Positions 29,965-43,708 of a DNA stretch of 64,000 nt are shown piece by piece. The stretch covers positions 124,001-188,000 of the forward strand of contig VMRT01000004.1 of NCBI GenBank assembly GCA_007713455.1, given 5' to 3'. Position numbers and translations under genes: made by a program. Numbering within the stretch: position 1 is the first letter of the stretch; each line of letters opens with the position of its first letter. The stretch comes from Pseudomonas sp. Lineage in GTDB: Bacteria; Pseudomonadota; Gammaproteobacteria; Pseudomonadales; Pseudomonadaceae. The notes beneath the pieces are model-generated. The model saw nothing but the letters and a program-made list of their open reading frames with translations. It did no database searches and was not told the DNA's origin.

Positions 29965-31333
29965 GTCGATGCGCCTGAGCGAATTGCAGCTACCGCTGTC
30001 TGGCCGCCTGGTCGGAGCGGATGCCAGCTTCACTGCCGTCAGCACAGACAGCCGGGCCATCGAACCTGGCCAGCTGTTCATCGCGCTGACCGGGCCACGC
30101 TTCGATGGTCATGCCTATCTGGCGGACGTCGCCGCCAAAGGCGCCGTTGCAGCACTGGTCGAGCGTGAAGTTGCAGATGCAGGCCTGCCGCAGCTGGTCG
30201 TTGCCGATACCCGGTTGGCGCTTGGGCAGCTCGGTGCGCTCAATCGCGCCGCATTCAACGGTCCGGTCGCAGCGATCACCGGCTCCAGCGGCAAGACCAG
30301 CGTGAAGGAAATGCTCGCCAGCATTCTACGCAGCGCCCATGGCCAGGACGCCGTACTGGCCACTCGCGGCAACCTCAACAATGACTTGGGTGCGCCACTG
30401 ACGCTGTTGGAGTTGAGCACCAGTCATCGCAGCGCCGTCATCGAACTCGGCGCTTCGCGGCCCGGCGATATTGCCTACACCGTCGATCTGGTGCGCCCGG
30501 ATGTCAGCGTAATTACCAATGCGGGCACCGCCCACGTCGGCGAGTTCGGTGGCCCGGACAGGATCGTCGAGGCCAAGGGCGAGATTCTCGATGGCCTGAA
30601 CGCATCCGGCACCGCGGTGCTCAACCGTGACGACAAGGCCTATTCGATCTGGGCCGAGCGCGCTGCGGGCAAACGCATCGTATCGTTCGGCCTGGACGAC
30701 CCCCTTGTGGATTTCTCCGCCGGTTCGATCGCCTACGACCAGCGCGGTTGCCCCAATTTCGTGCTGACCGGCCCGCTGGGCAATCTCCGTATCCAGCTCA
30801 ATCTGCTGGGCCGGCATAACGTGGCCAACGCCTTGGCGGCAGCCGCGGCGGCCTACGCGCTGGGCATTGAAGCTGAAGCTGTGGTGGCTGGGCTGGAAAG
30901 CCTGCAACCGGTCAAGGGCCGAGCCGTGGCGCAAATGCTGGCTAATGGTGTGCGGCTGATCGACGACAGCTACAACGCCAATCCGGCATCGATCTGCGCC
31001 GCCATCGATGTGCTCGCCAGCTTTGCCGGTCGCACCATCCTCGTGCTTGGCGATATGGGCGAACTAGGCGAGTGGGCCGAGCAGGGCCATCGCGATGTCG
31101 GCGCCTATGCCGCTGGCAAGGTCGACACGCTTTATGCCGTCGGGCCTCTGATGGCCCACGCAATTCAGGCATTCGGCCCAGGCGCTCGGCATTTCGCTGA
31201 CCAGGCCAGCCTTATCGACAGCCTGCGAGCCGAACAGGGCAGCGGTACCACCATTCTGATCAAGGGCTCACGCAGCGCGGCGATGGACAAAGTCGTCGAT
31301 GCGCTCGCTGGGCCATCCATGGAGAAACACTGA
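29957..31333 (+). CDS. murF: UDP-N-acetylmuramoyl-tripeptide:D-alanyl-D-alanine ligase
   Basis: 458-residue ligase that adds D-Ala-D-Ala to complete the UDP-MurNAc-pentapeptide. The P-loop [14 protein letters not shown] lies at about residues 109-122. Other Mur-family marks are [24 protein letters not shown] and [10 protein letters not shown]. The ATG at 29957 lies inside the end of murE. Overlaps mraY by one base. Confidence 0.97.
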   Translation: MLESMRLSELQLPLSGRLVGADASFTAVSTDSRAIEPGQLFIALTGPRFDGHAYLADVAAKGAVAALVEREVADAGLPQLVVADTRLALGQLGALNRAAFNGPVAAITGSSGKTSVKEMLASILRSAHGQDAVLATRGNLNNDLGAPLTLLELSTSHRSAVIELGASRPGDIAYTVDLVRPDVSVITNAGTAHVGEFGGPDRIVEAKGEILDGLNASGTAVLNRDDKAYSIWAERAAGKRIVSFGLDDPLVDFSAGSIAYDQRGCPNFVLTGPLGNLRIQLNLLGRHNVANALAAAAAAYALGIEAEAVVAGLESLQPVKGRAVAQMLANGVRLIDDSYNANPASICAAIDVLASFAGRTILVLGDMGELGEWAEQGHRDVGAYAAGKVDTLYAVGPLMAHAIQAFGPGARHFADQASLIDSLRAEQGSGTTILIKGSRSAAMDKVVDALAGPSMEKH

Positions 31334-32415
31334 TGCTGCTGCTGCTCGCCGAGTATCTGCAACAGTTCCACAAAGGCTTCGCGGTCTTTCAGTACCTGTC
31401 GCTGCGTGGAATTCTCGGCGTCCTCACCGCGCTGGTCCTGTCGCTGTGGATGGGCCCCTGGCTGATCCGCACACTGCAGATGCGCCAGATCGGCCAGTCC
31501 GTGCGCACCGATGGTCCGCAGTCGCACCTGTCCAAATCCGGCACGCCGACCATGGGGGGTGCGCTGATCCTCAGCGCCATCAGTATCAGCACCCTGCTCT
31601 GGGCCGATCTGTCCAATCGTTACGTCTGGGTGGTGCTGGCGGTGACCTTGCTGTTCGGCGCGATCGGCTGGGTCGATGACTACCGTAAGGTGATCGAGAA
31701 GAACTCGCGCGGCTTGCCGAGCCGCTGGAAGTATTTCTGGCAATCGGTCTTTGGCCTCGGCGCTGCGGTCTTCCTTTATATGACCGCGCAGACGCCAGTC
31801 GAAACCACGCTGATCCTGCCGCTGCTGAAGAACATCGAGATTCCGCTGGGCATTGGTTTCGTCATACTGAGCTACTTCGTCATCGTCGGCTCGAGCAATG
31901 CGGTCAACCTGACTGACGGCCTCGATGGCTTAGCGATCATGCCAACGGTAATGGTCGGCGGCGGCCTGGGCATCTTCTGCTACCTCTCGGGCAACGTGAA
32001 CTTTGCCGAGTACCTGCTCATTCCGTACGTGCCGGGCGCGGGCGAGCTGATCGTCTTCTGCGGCGCGCTGATCGGTGCCGGCCTCGGCTTTCTCTGGTTC
32101 AACACCTACCCGGCCCAGGTTTTCATGGGCGATGTCGGTGCGCTGGCGCTCGGCGCGGCGCTGGGCACCATTGCCGTGATCGTGCGCCAGGAAGTGGTGC
32201 TCTTCATCATGGGCGGCGTGTTCGTCATGGAGACCCTCTCGGTGATGATCCAGGTGGCGAGCTTCAAACTCACCGGCAAGCGCGTGTTCCGCATGGCGCC
32301 GATCCACCACCATTTCGAACTCAAGGGCTGGCCCGAACCCCGGGTGATCGTGCGCTTCTGGATCATCACCGTGATCCTGGTGCTCGTGGGCCTTGCCACC
32401 CTGAAACTGAGGTAA
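31333..32415 (+). CDS. mraY: phospho-N-acetylmuramoyl-pentapeptide transferase
   Basis: 360-residue ten-helix membrane enzyme that forms lipid I from UDP-MurNAc-pentapeptide and undecaprenyl phosphate. Catalytic aspartates are visible in GWVDDYRKV and [10 protein letters not shown], and the histidine cluster is in [17 protein letters not shown]. Full family length. TGATG junction with murF. Confidence 0.98.
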   Translation: MLLLLAEYLQQFHKGFAVFQYLSLRGILGVLTALVLSLWMGPWLIRTLQMRQIGQSVRTDGPQSHLSKSGTPTMGGALILSAISISTLLWADLSNRYVWVVLAVTLLFGAIGWVDDYRKVIEKNSRGLPSRWKYFWQSVFGLGAAVFLYMTAQTPVETTLILPLLKNIEIPLGIGFVILSYFVIVGSSNAVNLTDGLDGLAIMPTVMVGGGLGIFCYLSGNVNFAEYLLIPYVPGAGELIVFCGALIGAGLGFLWFNTYPAQVFMGDVGALALGAALGTIAVIVRQEVVLFIMGGVFVMETLSVMIQVASFKLTGKRVFRMAPIHHHFELKGWPEPRVIVRFWIITVILVLVGLATLKLR

Positions 32416-32421
32416 TCAAGA

Positions 32422-33765
32422 GTGCTCATCGCTTCCGACCAGTTCCGCATCGTTGTCGGCCTCGGCAAGAGCGGCATGTCCCTGGTTCGCCATCTGGCGC
32501 GCCGGGGCCTGCCGTTTGCCGTCGCTGACACCCGTGTGAACCCGCCGGAGCTGGCGACGCTCAAGGCCGAGTATCCGGATGTGCAAGTGCGCTGTGGCGA
32601 GCTGGATGTCGAGTTTCTCTGCACCGCCAGCGAGCTGCTGGTGAGCCCGGGCCTGGCGGTCAGTACGCCAGCGTTGCAGGAAGCGGCGGCGCGTGGGGTC
32701 AAGCTGTCCGGCGATATCGAGCTGTTCGCCCGCGAAGCCAAGGCGCCGATCATCGCGATCACCGGCTCCAACGCCAAGAGCACCGTGACCACGCTGGTCG
32801 GTGAGATGGCTGTGGCGGCAGGGCGCAAGGCTGCGGTCGGGGGCAACCTGGGCACGCCGGCGCTGGATCTGCTGGCAGACGATGTCGAGCTTTATGTGCT
32901 GGAGCTGTCCAGCTTTCAGCTGGAGACCACCGAGCAACTCAATGCCGAAGTGGCGACCTGCCTGAACGTCAGCGAAGACCACATGGACCGCTACAGCGGC
33001 CTGCCAGCTTACCACCAGGCCAAGCACAGGATATTCCGCGGTGCGCGTCAGGTGGTGGTCAATCGCGATGACCGGCTCAGCCGTCCGCTGGTCGCGGATG
33101 ACCTGCCGACCTGGACCTTTGGCCTCGGCAAGCCGGACTTCAAGGGTTTTGGGCTGTTCGAGGAAAAAGGCGAGAAGTACCTGGCATTCCAGTTCGATGC
33201 GCTGATGCCGGTTCGCGAGCTGAAGATGCGCGGTGCGCACAATCAGGCCAATGCCTTGGCCGCGCTGGCGCTGGGGCATGCGGTGGGGCTGCCGTTCGAG
33301 CCGATGCTGGAAACGTTGCGCCAGTTCGCCGGCTTGCCGCATCGCTGTCAGTGGGTTGGCCAGCGTGGCGACGTCAGCTACTACGATGATTCCAAGGCCA
33401 CCAATGTGGGTGCCGCGCTGGCTGCGATCGAAGGTCTGGGGGCGGATATCGACGGCAAGCTGGTGCTGATCGCCGGTGGCGATGGCAAGGGCGCAGATTT
33501 CTCCGCGCTGCGCGCACCAGTTGCACGCTATTGCCGTGCCGTTGTGCTGCTCGGACGCGATGCACAACGTCTTGCTGACGCACTGGGTGATGCCACCACG
33601 CTGGTTCATGTCGCGACACTGGACGAAGCCGTACAGCGCGCCGCCGAGTGCGCCGAGGCGGGCGATGCGGTACTGCTCTCGCCGGCCTGTGCCAGCCTGG
33701 ATATGTTCAAGAATTTCGAAGAGCGTGGTCGTCTGTTCGCCGCTGCGGTGGAGGCGCTCGACTGA
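32422..33765 (+). CDS. murD: UDP-N-acetylmuramoylalanine:D-glutamate ligase
   Basis: 447-residue ligase that adds D-Glu to UDP-MurNAc-L-Ala. The N-terminal Rossmann domain starts FRIVVGLGKSGMSLVRHLARRG. The ATP loop reads GSNAKSTVT instead of the more common GTNGKST. LELSSFQLE, NVSEDHMDRY and DDSKATNVGAA follow as expected. GTG start six bases after mraY; overlaps ftsW by one base. Confidence 0.97.
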   Translation: MLIASDQFRIVVGLGKSGMSLVRHLARRGLPFAVADTRVNPPELATLKAEYPDVQVRCGELDVEFLCTASELLVSPGLAVSTPALQEAAARGVKLSGDIELFAREAKAPIIAITGSNAKSTVTTLVGEMAVAAGRKAAVGGNLGTPALDLLADDVELYVLELSSFQLETTEQLNAEVATCLNVSEDHMDRYSGLPAYHQAKHRIFRGARQVVVNRDDRLSRPLVADDLPTWTFGLGKPDFKGFGLFEEKGEKYLAFQFDALMPVRELKMRGAHNQANALAALALGHAVGLPFEPMLETLRQFAGLPHRCQWVGQRGDVSYYDDSKATNVGAALAAIEGLGADIDGKLVLIAGGDGKGADFSALRAPVARYCRAVVLLGRDAQRLADALGDATTLVHVATLDEAVQRAAECAEAGDAVLLSPACASLDMFKNFEERGRLFAAAVEALD

Positions 33766-34988
33766 TGCTCGCCTTCCTGCGCCATGCACCTTCGCCTCTG
33801 TTCGGTCGCCGCGGTCTGGATCTTGATTTCCCCATGCTCGCTGGCTGCCTGGCGCTGCTAGGCCTGGGCCTGGTGATGATCACCTCGGCGTCATCCGAAG
33901 TGGCTGCGGTGAACTCCGGCAATCCGCTCTACCACATGATTCGGCATCTGATCTATGTCGCTCTTGGCCTGGGTGCAGGTGCGGCCATGCTGCTGGTGCC
34001 GCTGTCGGTCTGGCAGCGCCTGGACTGGATGCTGCTGCTGGCGGCGTTCGGCCTGCTGATCCTGGTCCTGCTGCCGGGAATCGGCCGGGAGGTGAACGGT
34101 TCGATGCGCTGGATCGGTTTCGGCGCCTTCAACGTGCAGCCGTCTGAGCTGGCGAAAGTCTTCGTGGTGATCTACCTGGCCGGCTATCTGGTGCGCCGGC
34201 AAGAGGAAGTTCGCGAAAGCATGTGGGGCTTTGCCAAGCCGTTCTTGGTTCTGTTGCCCATGGCGTTCCTGCTGCTTCTGGAGCCAGACTTCGGCGCTAC
34301 CGTGGTCATGATGGGCGCCGCAGTGGCGATGTTGTTCCTCGGTGGCGTCGGCATGATCCGCTTCAGTCTGCTGGTGATCGCCGCGGTGGGTGCCGTGGTG
34401 GTGTTGGTGCAGACCCAGGAATACCGCCTGCAGCGCCTGATCACCTTTACCGACCCCTGGGCCGATCAGTACGGCGCCGGCTACCAGTTGACCCAGGCGC
34501 TGATCGCCTTCGGTCGCGGAGAGTGGTTCGGCGTCGGCCTGGGTAATAGCGTGCAGAAGCAGTTCTACCTACCCGAAGCGCATACCGACTTCGTGTTTTC
34601 CGTACTGGCCGAAGAACTGGGCATGGTCGGTGCGCTGGCGACCATTGCGCTGTTCGCCTTCGTCGGCGTGCGCGCGCTGTATATCGGCCTGTGGGCAGAG
34701 AAGGCGCGGCAGTTCTTCGCCGCCTACGTGGCGTGGGGGCTGGCGTTCCTCTGGTTGGGACAGTTCCTGATCAATGTCGGGGTGAATATTGGGCTGCTGC
34801 CGACCAAAGGCCTGACGCTGCCGTTCCTCAGTTATGGTGGCAGCTCGCTGGTGGTGACCTGCGCAAGCATGGCGCTGCTGCTGCGCATCGAATGGGAAAG
34901 TCGCACCGTGTTGGGCAGCGAGGACACCGAGTTCGACGAAGCAGATTTCGCTGAACCGCCGGTCAAGGAGATCGCCCATGGCCGCTAA
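33765..34988 (+). CDS. ftsW: septal peptidoglycan polymerase FtsW
   Basis: 407-residue SEDS-family glycosyltransferase, partner of FtsI. Ten hydrophobic segments. The SEDS signature is visible as WIGFGAFNVQPSELAKV, the DFVFSVLAEELG loop and GLTLPFLSYGGSSLV. The ATG at 33765 overlaps the murD stop; upstream extension is not credible. Overlaps murG by eleven bases. Confidence 0.97.
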   Translation: MLAFLRHAPSPLFGRRGLDLDFPMLAGCLALLGLGLVMITSASSEVAAVNSGNPLYHMIRHLIYVALGLGAGAAMLLVPLSVWQRLDWMLLLAAFGLLILVLLPGIGREVNGSMRWIGFGAFNVQPSELAKVFVVIYLAGYLVRRQEEVRESMWGFAKPFLVLLPMAFLLLLEPDFGATVVMMGAAVAMLFLGGVGMIRFSLLVIAAVGAVVVLVQTQEYRLQRLITFTDPWADQYGAGYQLTQALIAFGRGEWFGVGLGNSVQKQFYLPEAHTDFVFSVLAEELGMVGALATIALFAFVGVRALYIGLWAEKARQFFAAYVAWGLAFLWLGQFLINVGVNIGLLPTKGLTLPFLSYGGSSLVVTCASMALLLRIEWESRTVLGSEDTEFDEADFAEPPVKEIAHGR

Positions 34989-36040
34989 TGTACTGATCAT
35001 GGCCGGCGGCACCGGTGGTCACGTTTTCCCGGCGCTGGCCTGTGCTCGTGAGTTCCAGGCCCGCGGCTACGCCGTGCATTGGCTCGGTACGCCGCGCGGC
35101 ATCGAGAACGAGCTGGTACCCGCTGCCGGCCTGCCGCTGCATCTGATCCAAATCAGCGGTTTGCGCGGCAAGGGCATCGCTTCGCTGATCAAGGCACCGC
35201 TGCAGTTGATTCGCTCGCTGTTCCAGGCGCGTCGCATCGTGCGCGAGCTGCAACCGGTCTGCGTGCTGGGGCTGGGCGGCTATGTCACCGGTCCGGGCGG
35301 CCTGGCTGCCAAGCTGGCCGGAGTACCCCTGGTGATTCACGAGCAGAACGCCGTCGCCGGTACCGCCAATCGTAGCCTGGCGCCGCTCTCCAGCCGTGTC
35401 TGCGAGGCCTTCCCGGAAACCTTCAGGGCCAGCGCCAAGCGCCGCACCACTGGTAATCCTGTGCGTGAGGAGCTGTTCCTCGAGACGCCCCGCGATGCCC
35501 TCGCGCATCGTCGCCCGCGTCTGCTGGTATTGGGCGGCAGCCTCGGTGCCGAACCACTGAACAAACTGCTGCCCGCCGCGCTCGCCCAGGTACCGGCGGA
35601 CGCGCGGCCGCAGGTCTTTCATCAGGCCGGCAAGCAGCACGCCGACATTACCTCCCAGCGTTATGCCGAGGTCGGCGTTGAGGCGGAAGTCGCGCCCTTT
35701 ATCAAAGACATGGCGCGGGCCTATGCCTGGGCCGATCTGGTCATCTGTCGCGCCGGCGCGCTCACCGTTTGCGAGCTGGCCGCCGCTGGGCTGCCGTCCT
35801 TTCTGGTGCCGCTGCCCCATGCGATCGACGACCACCAGACGCGCAATGCCGAATATCTGGCGAAGGAGGGCGCTGCCGTCCTTCTGCCGCAAGCCAAGAC
35901 TGATGCGGCCGTGCTTGCCGCTCAGCTGACCGAGGTAATGATGCAGCCGGAAAAACTCAAGGCCATGGGCGCTATCGCGCGCCGTCTGGCCCGGCCCGAC
36001 GCCACCCGCCGCGTGGTCGATATCTGTCTGGAGGTGGCCC

Positions 36041-36048
<8 letters not shown>
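34978..36048 (+). CDS. murG: undecaprenyldiphospho-muramoylpentapeptide beta-N-acetylglucosaminyltransferase
   Basis: 356-residue GT28 enzyme that adds GlcNAc to lipid I, making lipid II. The N-terminal glycine-rich loop is [14 protein letters not shown], followed by [23 protein letters not shown] and [10 protein letters not shown]. The donor-binding part has [22 protein letters not shown] and LPHAIDDHQ. Overlaps ftsW and murC. Confidence 0.97.
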
Positions 36049-38439
<2,391 letters not shown>

Positions 38440-38441
38440 CC

Positions 38442-39299
38442 ATGATCGCCACGCTGCGCCATTCGCAACCCGGAAGCGGCCGCGCCTCGCGCAAGCCCGC
38501 GCAACGGGGTGCGAGCCGCCTGGTGCAACCGCAGCCGCTGTCGCAGCGCCTGCCGAAGCCGAGCCTCGCCGGGCTGAAGCGTTTCGTCTGGCCGGTGCTA
38601 CTGGTCGGGTTGGCGGTCGGGCTTTACGAACTGGGCGAGCGGCTGCTGCCCTATGCCGATCGGCCGATCGCCAAGGTCAGTGTGCAGGGCGAATTGGGCT
38701 ATGTGAGTCGCGAGGCGGTCCAGCAGCGCATAGCGCCTTTCGTCGAACAGAGCTTCTTCAAGGTTGATCTGAACGGCATGCGCCACCAACTGGAACAGAT
38801 GCCGTGGATCGCCCATGTCGAAGTCCGCCGCGTCTGGCCGGACCAGGTGATGGTGCGGCTGGATGAGCAATTGCCGATTGCCCGCTGGGGGGGCGAAGCA
38901 TTGCTTAACAATAAAGGGCAGGCTTTCTCGCCGGATGACCTGACCCGATATGAACACTTGCCACATTTATATGGTCCGAAGCGGGCCCAACAGCGTGTCA
39001 TGCAGCAATACCAGATGCTCAGCCAGATGCTGCGCCCATTGGGATTCTCCATTTCCCGTCTGGAGCTGCGCGAGCGTGGAAGCTGGTTCCTGACCACCAA
39101 CCAGGGCGTCGAGTTGCTGCTGGGGCGGGACCAGGTTGTAGAAAAAATGCGTCGCTTCACCGCCATCTATCAAAAGGCGCTGGAGCAGGAAAGCGAGAAG
39201 ATCGCACGGATCGATCTGCGCTATGCGAACGGCCTGGCCGTCGCCTGGCATGAGCCGGTCCCGACTGTGACGGATACGACCGTCGCTGCGAAGAATTGA
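38442..39299 (+). CDS. ftsQ: cell division protein FtsQ
   Basis: 285-residue bitopic division protein bridging early and late divisome parts. A long basic cytoplasmic tail (about 45 residues) precedes one membrane segment ([18 protein letters not shown]). The periplasmic part has a POTRA domain ([20 protein letters not shown]) and a beta domain ([23 protein letters not shown]). Confidence 0.95.
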   Translation: MIATLRHSQPGSGRASRKPAQRGASRLVQPQPLSQRLPKPSLAGLKRFVWPVLLVGLAVGLYELGERLLPYADRPIAKVSVQGELGYVSREAVQQRIAPFVEQSFFKVDLNGMRHQLEQMPWIAHVEVRRVWPDQVMVRLDEQLPIARWGGEALLNNKGQAFSPDDLTRYEHLPHLYGPKRAQQRVMQQYQMLSQMLRPLGFSISRLELRERGSWFLTTNQGVELLLGRDQVVEKMRRFTAIYQKALEQESEKIARIDLRYANGLAVAWHEPVPTVTDTTVAAKN

Positions 39300-39311
39300 G
39301 GAATGAAACAC

Positions 39312-40559
39312 ATGTCGAGCGTGCAAAGCGGCAAGATGATCGTCGGCCTGGACATCGGCACCTCCAAGGTGGTGGCGCTGGTAGGTGAGGTGACCGCCGA
39401 TGGTGAGCTGGAAATCGTGGGAATCGGTACCCATCCTTCGCGCGGGTTGAAGAAGGGCGTGGTGGTCAATATCGAATCCACCGTGCAGTCGGTTCAGCGC
39501 GCTATCGAAGAAGCTCAGCTGATGGCTGGCTGCCGCATCCATTCGGCCTTCGTCGGCCTGGCGGGCAACCACATTCGCAGCCTGAACTCCCATGGCATCG
39601 TCGCGATCCGCGACCGTGAAGTCAGCGCCGCGGACCTGGAGCGGGTACTTGATGCCGCCCAGGCTGTGGCCATTCCGGCGGACCAGCGCGTGCTGCACAC
39701 GCTGCCGCAGGATTACGTGATCGACAACCAGGAAGGTGTGCGCGAACCGCTGGGCATGTCCGGCGTGCGCCTCGAGGCCAAGGTCCATGTGGTCACCTGC
39801 GCGGTGAATGCGGCGCAGAATGTCGAGAAGTGCGTGCGTCGCTGCGGCCTGGAGGTGGATGACATCATCCTGGAGCAACTGGCCTCTGCACACGCGGTAC
39901 TGACCGACGATGAAAAGGAGCTGGGCGTCTGCCTGGTGGACATCGGCGGCGGCACTACCGACATCTGCATTTTCACCGAAGGCGCGATTCGTCATACCGC
40001 GGTCATCCCGATCGCCGGCGATCAGGTCACCAACGACATCGCCATGGCATTGCGCACGCCGACCCAGTATGCCGAAGAGATCAAGATTCGTTATGCTTGC
40101 GCGTTGGCCAAGCTGGCCGGTGCAGGCGAGACCATCAAGGTTCCCAGCGTCGGCGATCGCCCACCGCGCGAACTCTCGCGACAGGCTCTGGCAGAGGTGG
40201 TCGAGCCGCGCTATGACGAGCTGTTCACCCTGATCCAGGCCGAGCTGCGTCGTAGCGGATACGAGGATCTGGTCCCGGCCGGGATCGTTCTCACAGGCGG
40301 TACAGCGAAGATGGAAGGAGCCGTCGACCTGGCCGAGGAAATCTTTCACATGCCGGTGCGCCTGGGCGTGCCGCACAGCGTCAAGGGACTGAGCGACGTA
40401 GTACGCAACCCCATCTATTCAACGGGCGTGGGCCTGTTGCTGTACGGACTGCAAAAGCAGGCCGACGGCATTCCCGTGTCTGGCATCGGCAGTTTCGCCG
40501 ACGAACCAAAGACGTCTGTTCTGGACCGGCTCAAGGGCTGGATCCAGGGCAATTTTTAA
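39312..40559 (+). CDS. ftsA: cell division protein FtsA
   Basis: Actin-like ATPase that tethers FtsZ to the membrane. It starts SSVQSGKMIVGLDIGTSKVV, with later phosphate loop DIGGGTTDICIF and adenosine motif VLTGGTAKMEGAVDLAE. The C-terminal amphipathic membrane-targeting helix is SSVLDR-like (TSVLDRLKGWIQGNF). The ATG at 39312 is preferred to the one at 39303, because GAGGA directly abuts the latter but lies nine bases from the former. 415 residues. Confidence 0.96.
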   Translation: MSSVQSGKMIVGLDIGTSKVVALVGEVTADGELEIVGIGTHPSRGLKKGVVVNIESTVQSVQRAIEEAQLMAGCRIHSAFVGLAGNHIRSLNSHGIVAIRDREVSAADLERVLDAAQAVAIPADQRVLHTLPQDYVIDNQEGVREPLGMSGVRLEAKVHVVTCAVNAAQNVEKCVRRCGLEVDDIILEQLASAHAVLTDDEKELGVCLVDIGGGTTDICIFTEGAIRHTAVIPIAGDQVTNDIAMALRTPTQYAEEIKIRYACALAKLAGAGETIKVPSVGDRPPRELSRQALAEVVEPRYDELFTLIQAELRRSGYEDLVPAGIVLTGGTAKMEGAVDLAEEIFHMPVRLGVPHSVKGLSDVVRNPIYSTGVGLLLYGLQKQADGIPVSGIGSFADEPKTSVLDRLKGWIQGNF

Positions 40560-40608
40560 GCAGTGCGCTGTAACAACCAAAACTAGAAAGCTGGAAGGAG
40601 AGAGGGAA

Positions 40609-41805
40609 ATGTTCGAACTCGTAGATCATACCCCGCAAAGTGCAGTCATCAAGGTCATCGGTGTCGGTGGCGGTGGCGGCAATGCCGTGAACCACATGGT
40701 TCGCAATAACGTCGAAGGCGTCGAATTCATCTGCGCCAACACTGACGCCCAGGCGCTGAAGAAAGTTGAAGCACGCACCGTGCTGCAGCTCGGCTCGGCC
40801 ATCACCAAAGGTCTGGGTGCCGGTACCAATCCGGACATCGGTCGCCAGGCGGCGATGGAAGATCGTGAGCGCATCGCCGAAGTACTGGAAGGTGCGGACA
40901 TGGTGTTCATCACCACCGGCATGGGCGGCGGCACCGGTACCGGCGCTGCGCCGATCATTGCTTCGGTAGCCAAGGAAATGGGCATCCTTACCGTCGCCGT
41001 GGTCACTCGTCCGTTCCCCTTCGAGGGCCGTCGTCGCATGCAGGTGGCCGACGAAGGTATCCGCGCGCTGTCCGATTGCGTCGATTCGCTGATCACTATC
41101 CCCAACGAGAAGCTGCTGACCATCCTCGGCAAGGACGCCAGCCTGCTGGCCGCTTTCGCCAAGGCTGACGACGTACTGGCCGGTGCGGTCCGTGGCATCT
41201 CCGACATCATGCAGCGTCCGGGCCTGATGAACGTCGACTTCGCCGACGTCAAGACGGTCATGGGCGAGATGGGTATGGCGATGATGGGCACCGGTTGCGC
41301 CACCGGCCCGAACCGTGCTCGCGAAGCCACCGAGGCTGCCATTCGCAACCCGCTGCTGGAAGACGTCAACCTGCAAGGCGCACGTGGCATTCTGGTCAAC
41401 ATCACTGCTGGTCTGGACCTTTCGCTCGGCGAGTACGCTGCCGTGGGCGAAATCATCGAGGCCTTCGCGTCCGATGAGGCCACCGTCAAGGTTGGTGCCG
41501 TGATCGATCCGGATATGGCCGACGAGCTGCATGTCACCGTGGTCGCTACCGGGCTCGGTCCGCGCAATGAAAAGCCGGTCAAGGTCGTCGACAACACCGT
41601 GCAGACCTCTGTCGCCGCTTCCGCCGCTTCCGCCGCTCCGGCACCGCGTCAGCATGAGCAGGCCGCGGTCAATTATCGTGACCTCGAGCGCCCGACCGTG
41701 ATGCGTAATCAGGCGCATGCAGCTGCCACCGCAGCCAAGCTGAATCCGCAGGAAGATCTGGATTATCTGGACATTCCCGCGTTTCTGCGTCGTCAGGCCG
41801 ATTGA
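40609..41805 (+). CDS. ftsZ: cell division GTPase FtsZ
   Basis: 398-residue tubulin homologue that forms the Z ring. GTPase motifs are KVIGVGGGGGNAVNHM, the tubulin signature GGGTGTGAAP (about residues 106-115) and NVDFADVKTVM. A variable linker of about 60 residues rich in Ala is followed by the conserved C-terminal peptide LDYLDIPAFLRRQAD that binds FtsA, ZipA and other partners. A strong GGAAGGAGAG precedes the ATG. Confidence 0.99.
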   Translation: MFELVDHTPQSAVIKVIGVGGGGGNAVNHMVRNNVEGVEFICANTDAQALKKVEARTVLQLGSAITKGLGAGTNPDIGRQAAMEDRERIAEVLEGADMVFITTGMGGGTGTGAAPIIASVAKEMGILTVAVVTRPFPFEGRRRMQVADEGIRALSDCVDSLITIPNEKLLTILGKDASLLAAFAKADDVLAGAVRGISDIMQRPGLMNVDFADVKTVMGEMGMAMMGTGCATGPNRAREATEAAIRNPLLEDVNLQGARGILVNITAGLDLSLGEYAAVGEIIEAFASDEATVKVGAVIDPDMADELHVTVVATGLGPRNEKPVKVVDNTVQTSVAASAASAAPAPRQHEQAAVNYRDLERPTVMRNQAHAAATAAKLNPQEDLDYLDIPAFLRRQAD

Positions 41806-41856
41806 TTGGGTTTATCAGGAGTATCGTTGTGATTGGTGTTCAGCAAAGTTGGCTTC

Positions 41857-41865
41857 TGCTATTAT
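41857..41865 (+). promoter_or_regulatory. candidate extended -10 promoter of lpxC
   Basis: TGCTATTAT is an extended -10 element about 56 bases before the lpxC ATG in the 115-base gap after ftsZ. No clear -35 hexamer is present, which an extended -10 can tolerate. lpxC having its own promoter is common in gammaproteobacteria. Confidence 0.45.
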
Positions 41866-41881
41866 CGCCGCCAATTGTTGA

Positions 41882-42832
<951 letters not shown>

Positions 42833-42856
42833 GCTGTACCTCTCTTCCTAAAATTT

Positions 42857-42883
42857 AAGGCCACCCTAGGGTGGCCTTTTTTT
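42857..42883 (+). terminator. rho-independent terminator after lpxC
   Basis: AAGGCCACCC and GGGTGGCCTT form a compact hairpin followed by TTTTT, 25 bases after the lpxC stop codon. Confidence 0.9.
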
Positions 42884-42953
42884 ATGGTTCGCTGAACGCT
42901 GGTGGAAACGTCGCATCGACGGATTCAGCGAGGCGCCGCTGGCGCGTGCTGAG

Positions 42954-43487
42954 CTAGTTCATGCCGTCCAGCAAGCCAGCCAGGTCGTCGGCATGCTCTT
43001 CCTCCTGGGCGAGGATGTCCTCGAAGATGCGGCGGGTGGTCGGGTCCTTGTCGCCGATGTACTGGACGATTTCCCGATAACTGTCGATGGCGATGCGTTC
43101 GGCCACCAGGTTCTCGAAAACCATGTCGCGCAGGCCGTTGCCTTCGGCGTACTGCGCGTGGGCGCGCTCCGTCAGGCCGTCGGGGTTGAAGTCCGGCGCG
43201 CCACCCAGTTGGACGATGCGCTCGGCCAGCCGATCTGCGTGCTCCTGCTCCTCATTAGCGTGCTCGAGGAACTCGTCCGCGGCGGCGCTGGATTTCAGCC
43301 CTGTGGCCATGTAGTAGTGGCGCTTGTAGCGCAGATAGCAAACCAGTTCGGTCGCCAGCGCTTCGTTCAGCAGATTGATCACGACTTCTCGATCGGCCGA
43401 GTAACTCTCGGTGACGGCGCCATTCTCGACATGTTGACGAGCCCGCTCGCGCAGGCTCTGTTTATCGCTCAATTGTACGTAGCTCAT
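42954..43487 (-). CDS. ferritin-like / bacterioferritin-like protein
   Basis: 177-residue four-helix bundle protein. Di-iron ligand patterns are visible as LNEALATELVCYLRYKRHYY (Glu), EHANEEQEHADRLAERI (E..H), NLVAERIAIDSYREIVQ and EDILAQEEEHADDLAGLL. Proteins of this type in Pseudomonas are labelled bacterioferritin-like or Dps-related and are linked to iron or oxidative stress (family knowledge). The ATG at 43487 has AGGAG six bases upstream and is preferred to 43493 and to the longer frame. Confidence 0.85.
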   Translation of the reverse strand: MSYVQLSDKQSLRERARQHVENGAVTESYSADREVVINLLNEALATELVCYLRYKRHYYMATGLKSSAAADEFLEHANEEQEHADRLAERIVQLGGAPDFNPDGLTERAHAQYAEGNGLRDMVFENLVAERIAIDSYREIVQYIGDKDPTTRRIFEDILAQEEEHADDLAGLLDGMN

Positions 43488-43565
43488 CGCCATCTCCTGG
43501 TCTGGTTCACCGCGGACGCGGTGATTCACGGTTCCCAGTTTGAGAACAGGATGCTGGCGAAAAGT

Positions 43566-43697
43566 TTAGCGGTGGGGCTCGTCCGGCGGTGAGGGCGCCG
43601 GCTCAGGCTCACCCGGCTCATCAATCGGCACAGGATCGCCTGGGTCCTCGCGCTTGGGATTGCCCTCTTTCGGAGCGGTTTGGTCAATCATCGGCAT
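43566..43697 (-). CDS. small Pro/Glu-rich acidic protein, hypothetical
   Basis: 43 codons reading MPMIDQTAPKEGNPKREDPG then DPVPIDEPGEPEPAPSPPDE and PHR. Below the size limit of most gene finders. It lies twelve bases downstream of the Rho_N-tailed gene on the same strand. An inner ATG at 43691 is possible. The low-complexity, disordered composition and the context of stress genes are the only clues; no family is recognised. Confidence 0.45.
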   Translation of the reverse strand: MPMIDQTAPKEGNPKREDPGDPVPIDEPGEPEPAPSPPDEPHR

Positions 43698-43708
43698 GCC
43701 CTCAGTCC

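Noticed and set aside
32416..33789. 457-codon open frame on the minus strand
   Set aside because: Antisense to murD; composition is that of a shadow frame.
38967..40376. 469-codon open frame on the minus strand
   Set aside because: Antisense to ftsQ and ftsA, no recognisable protein features.
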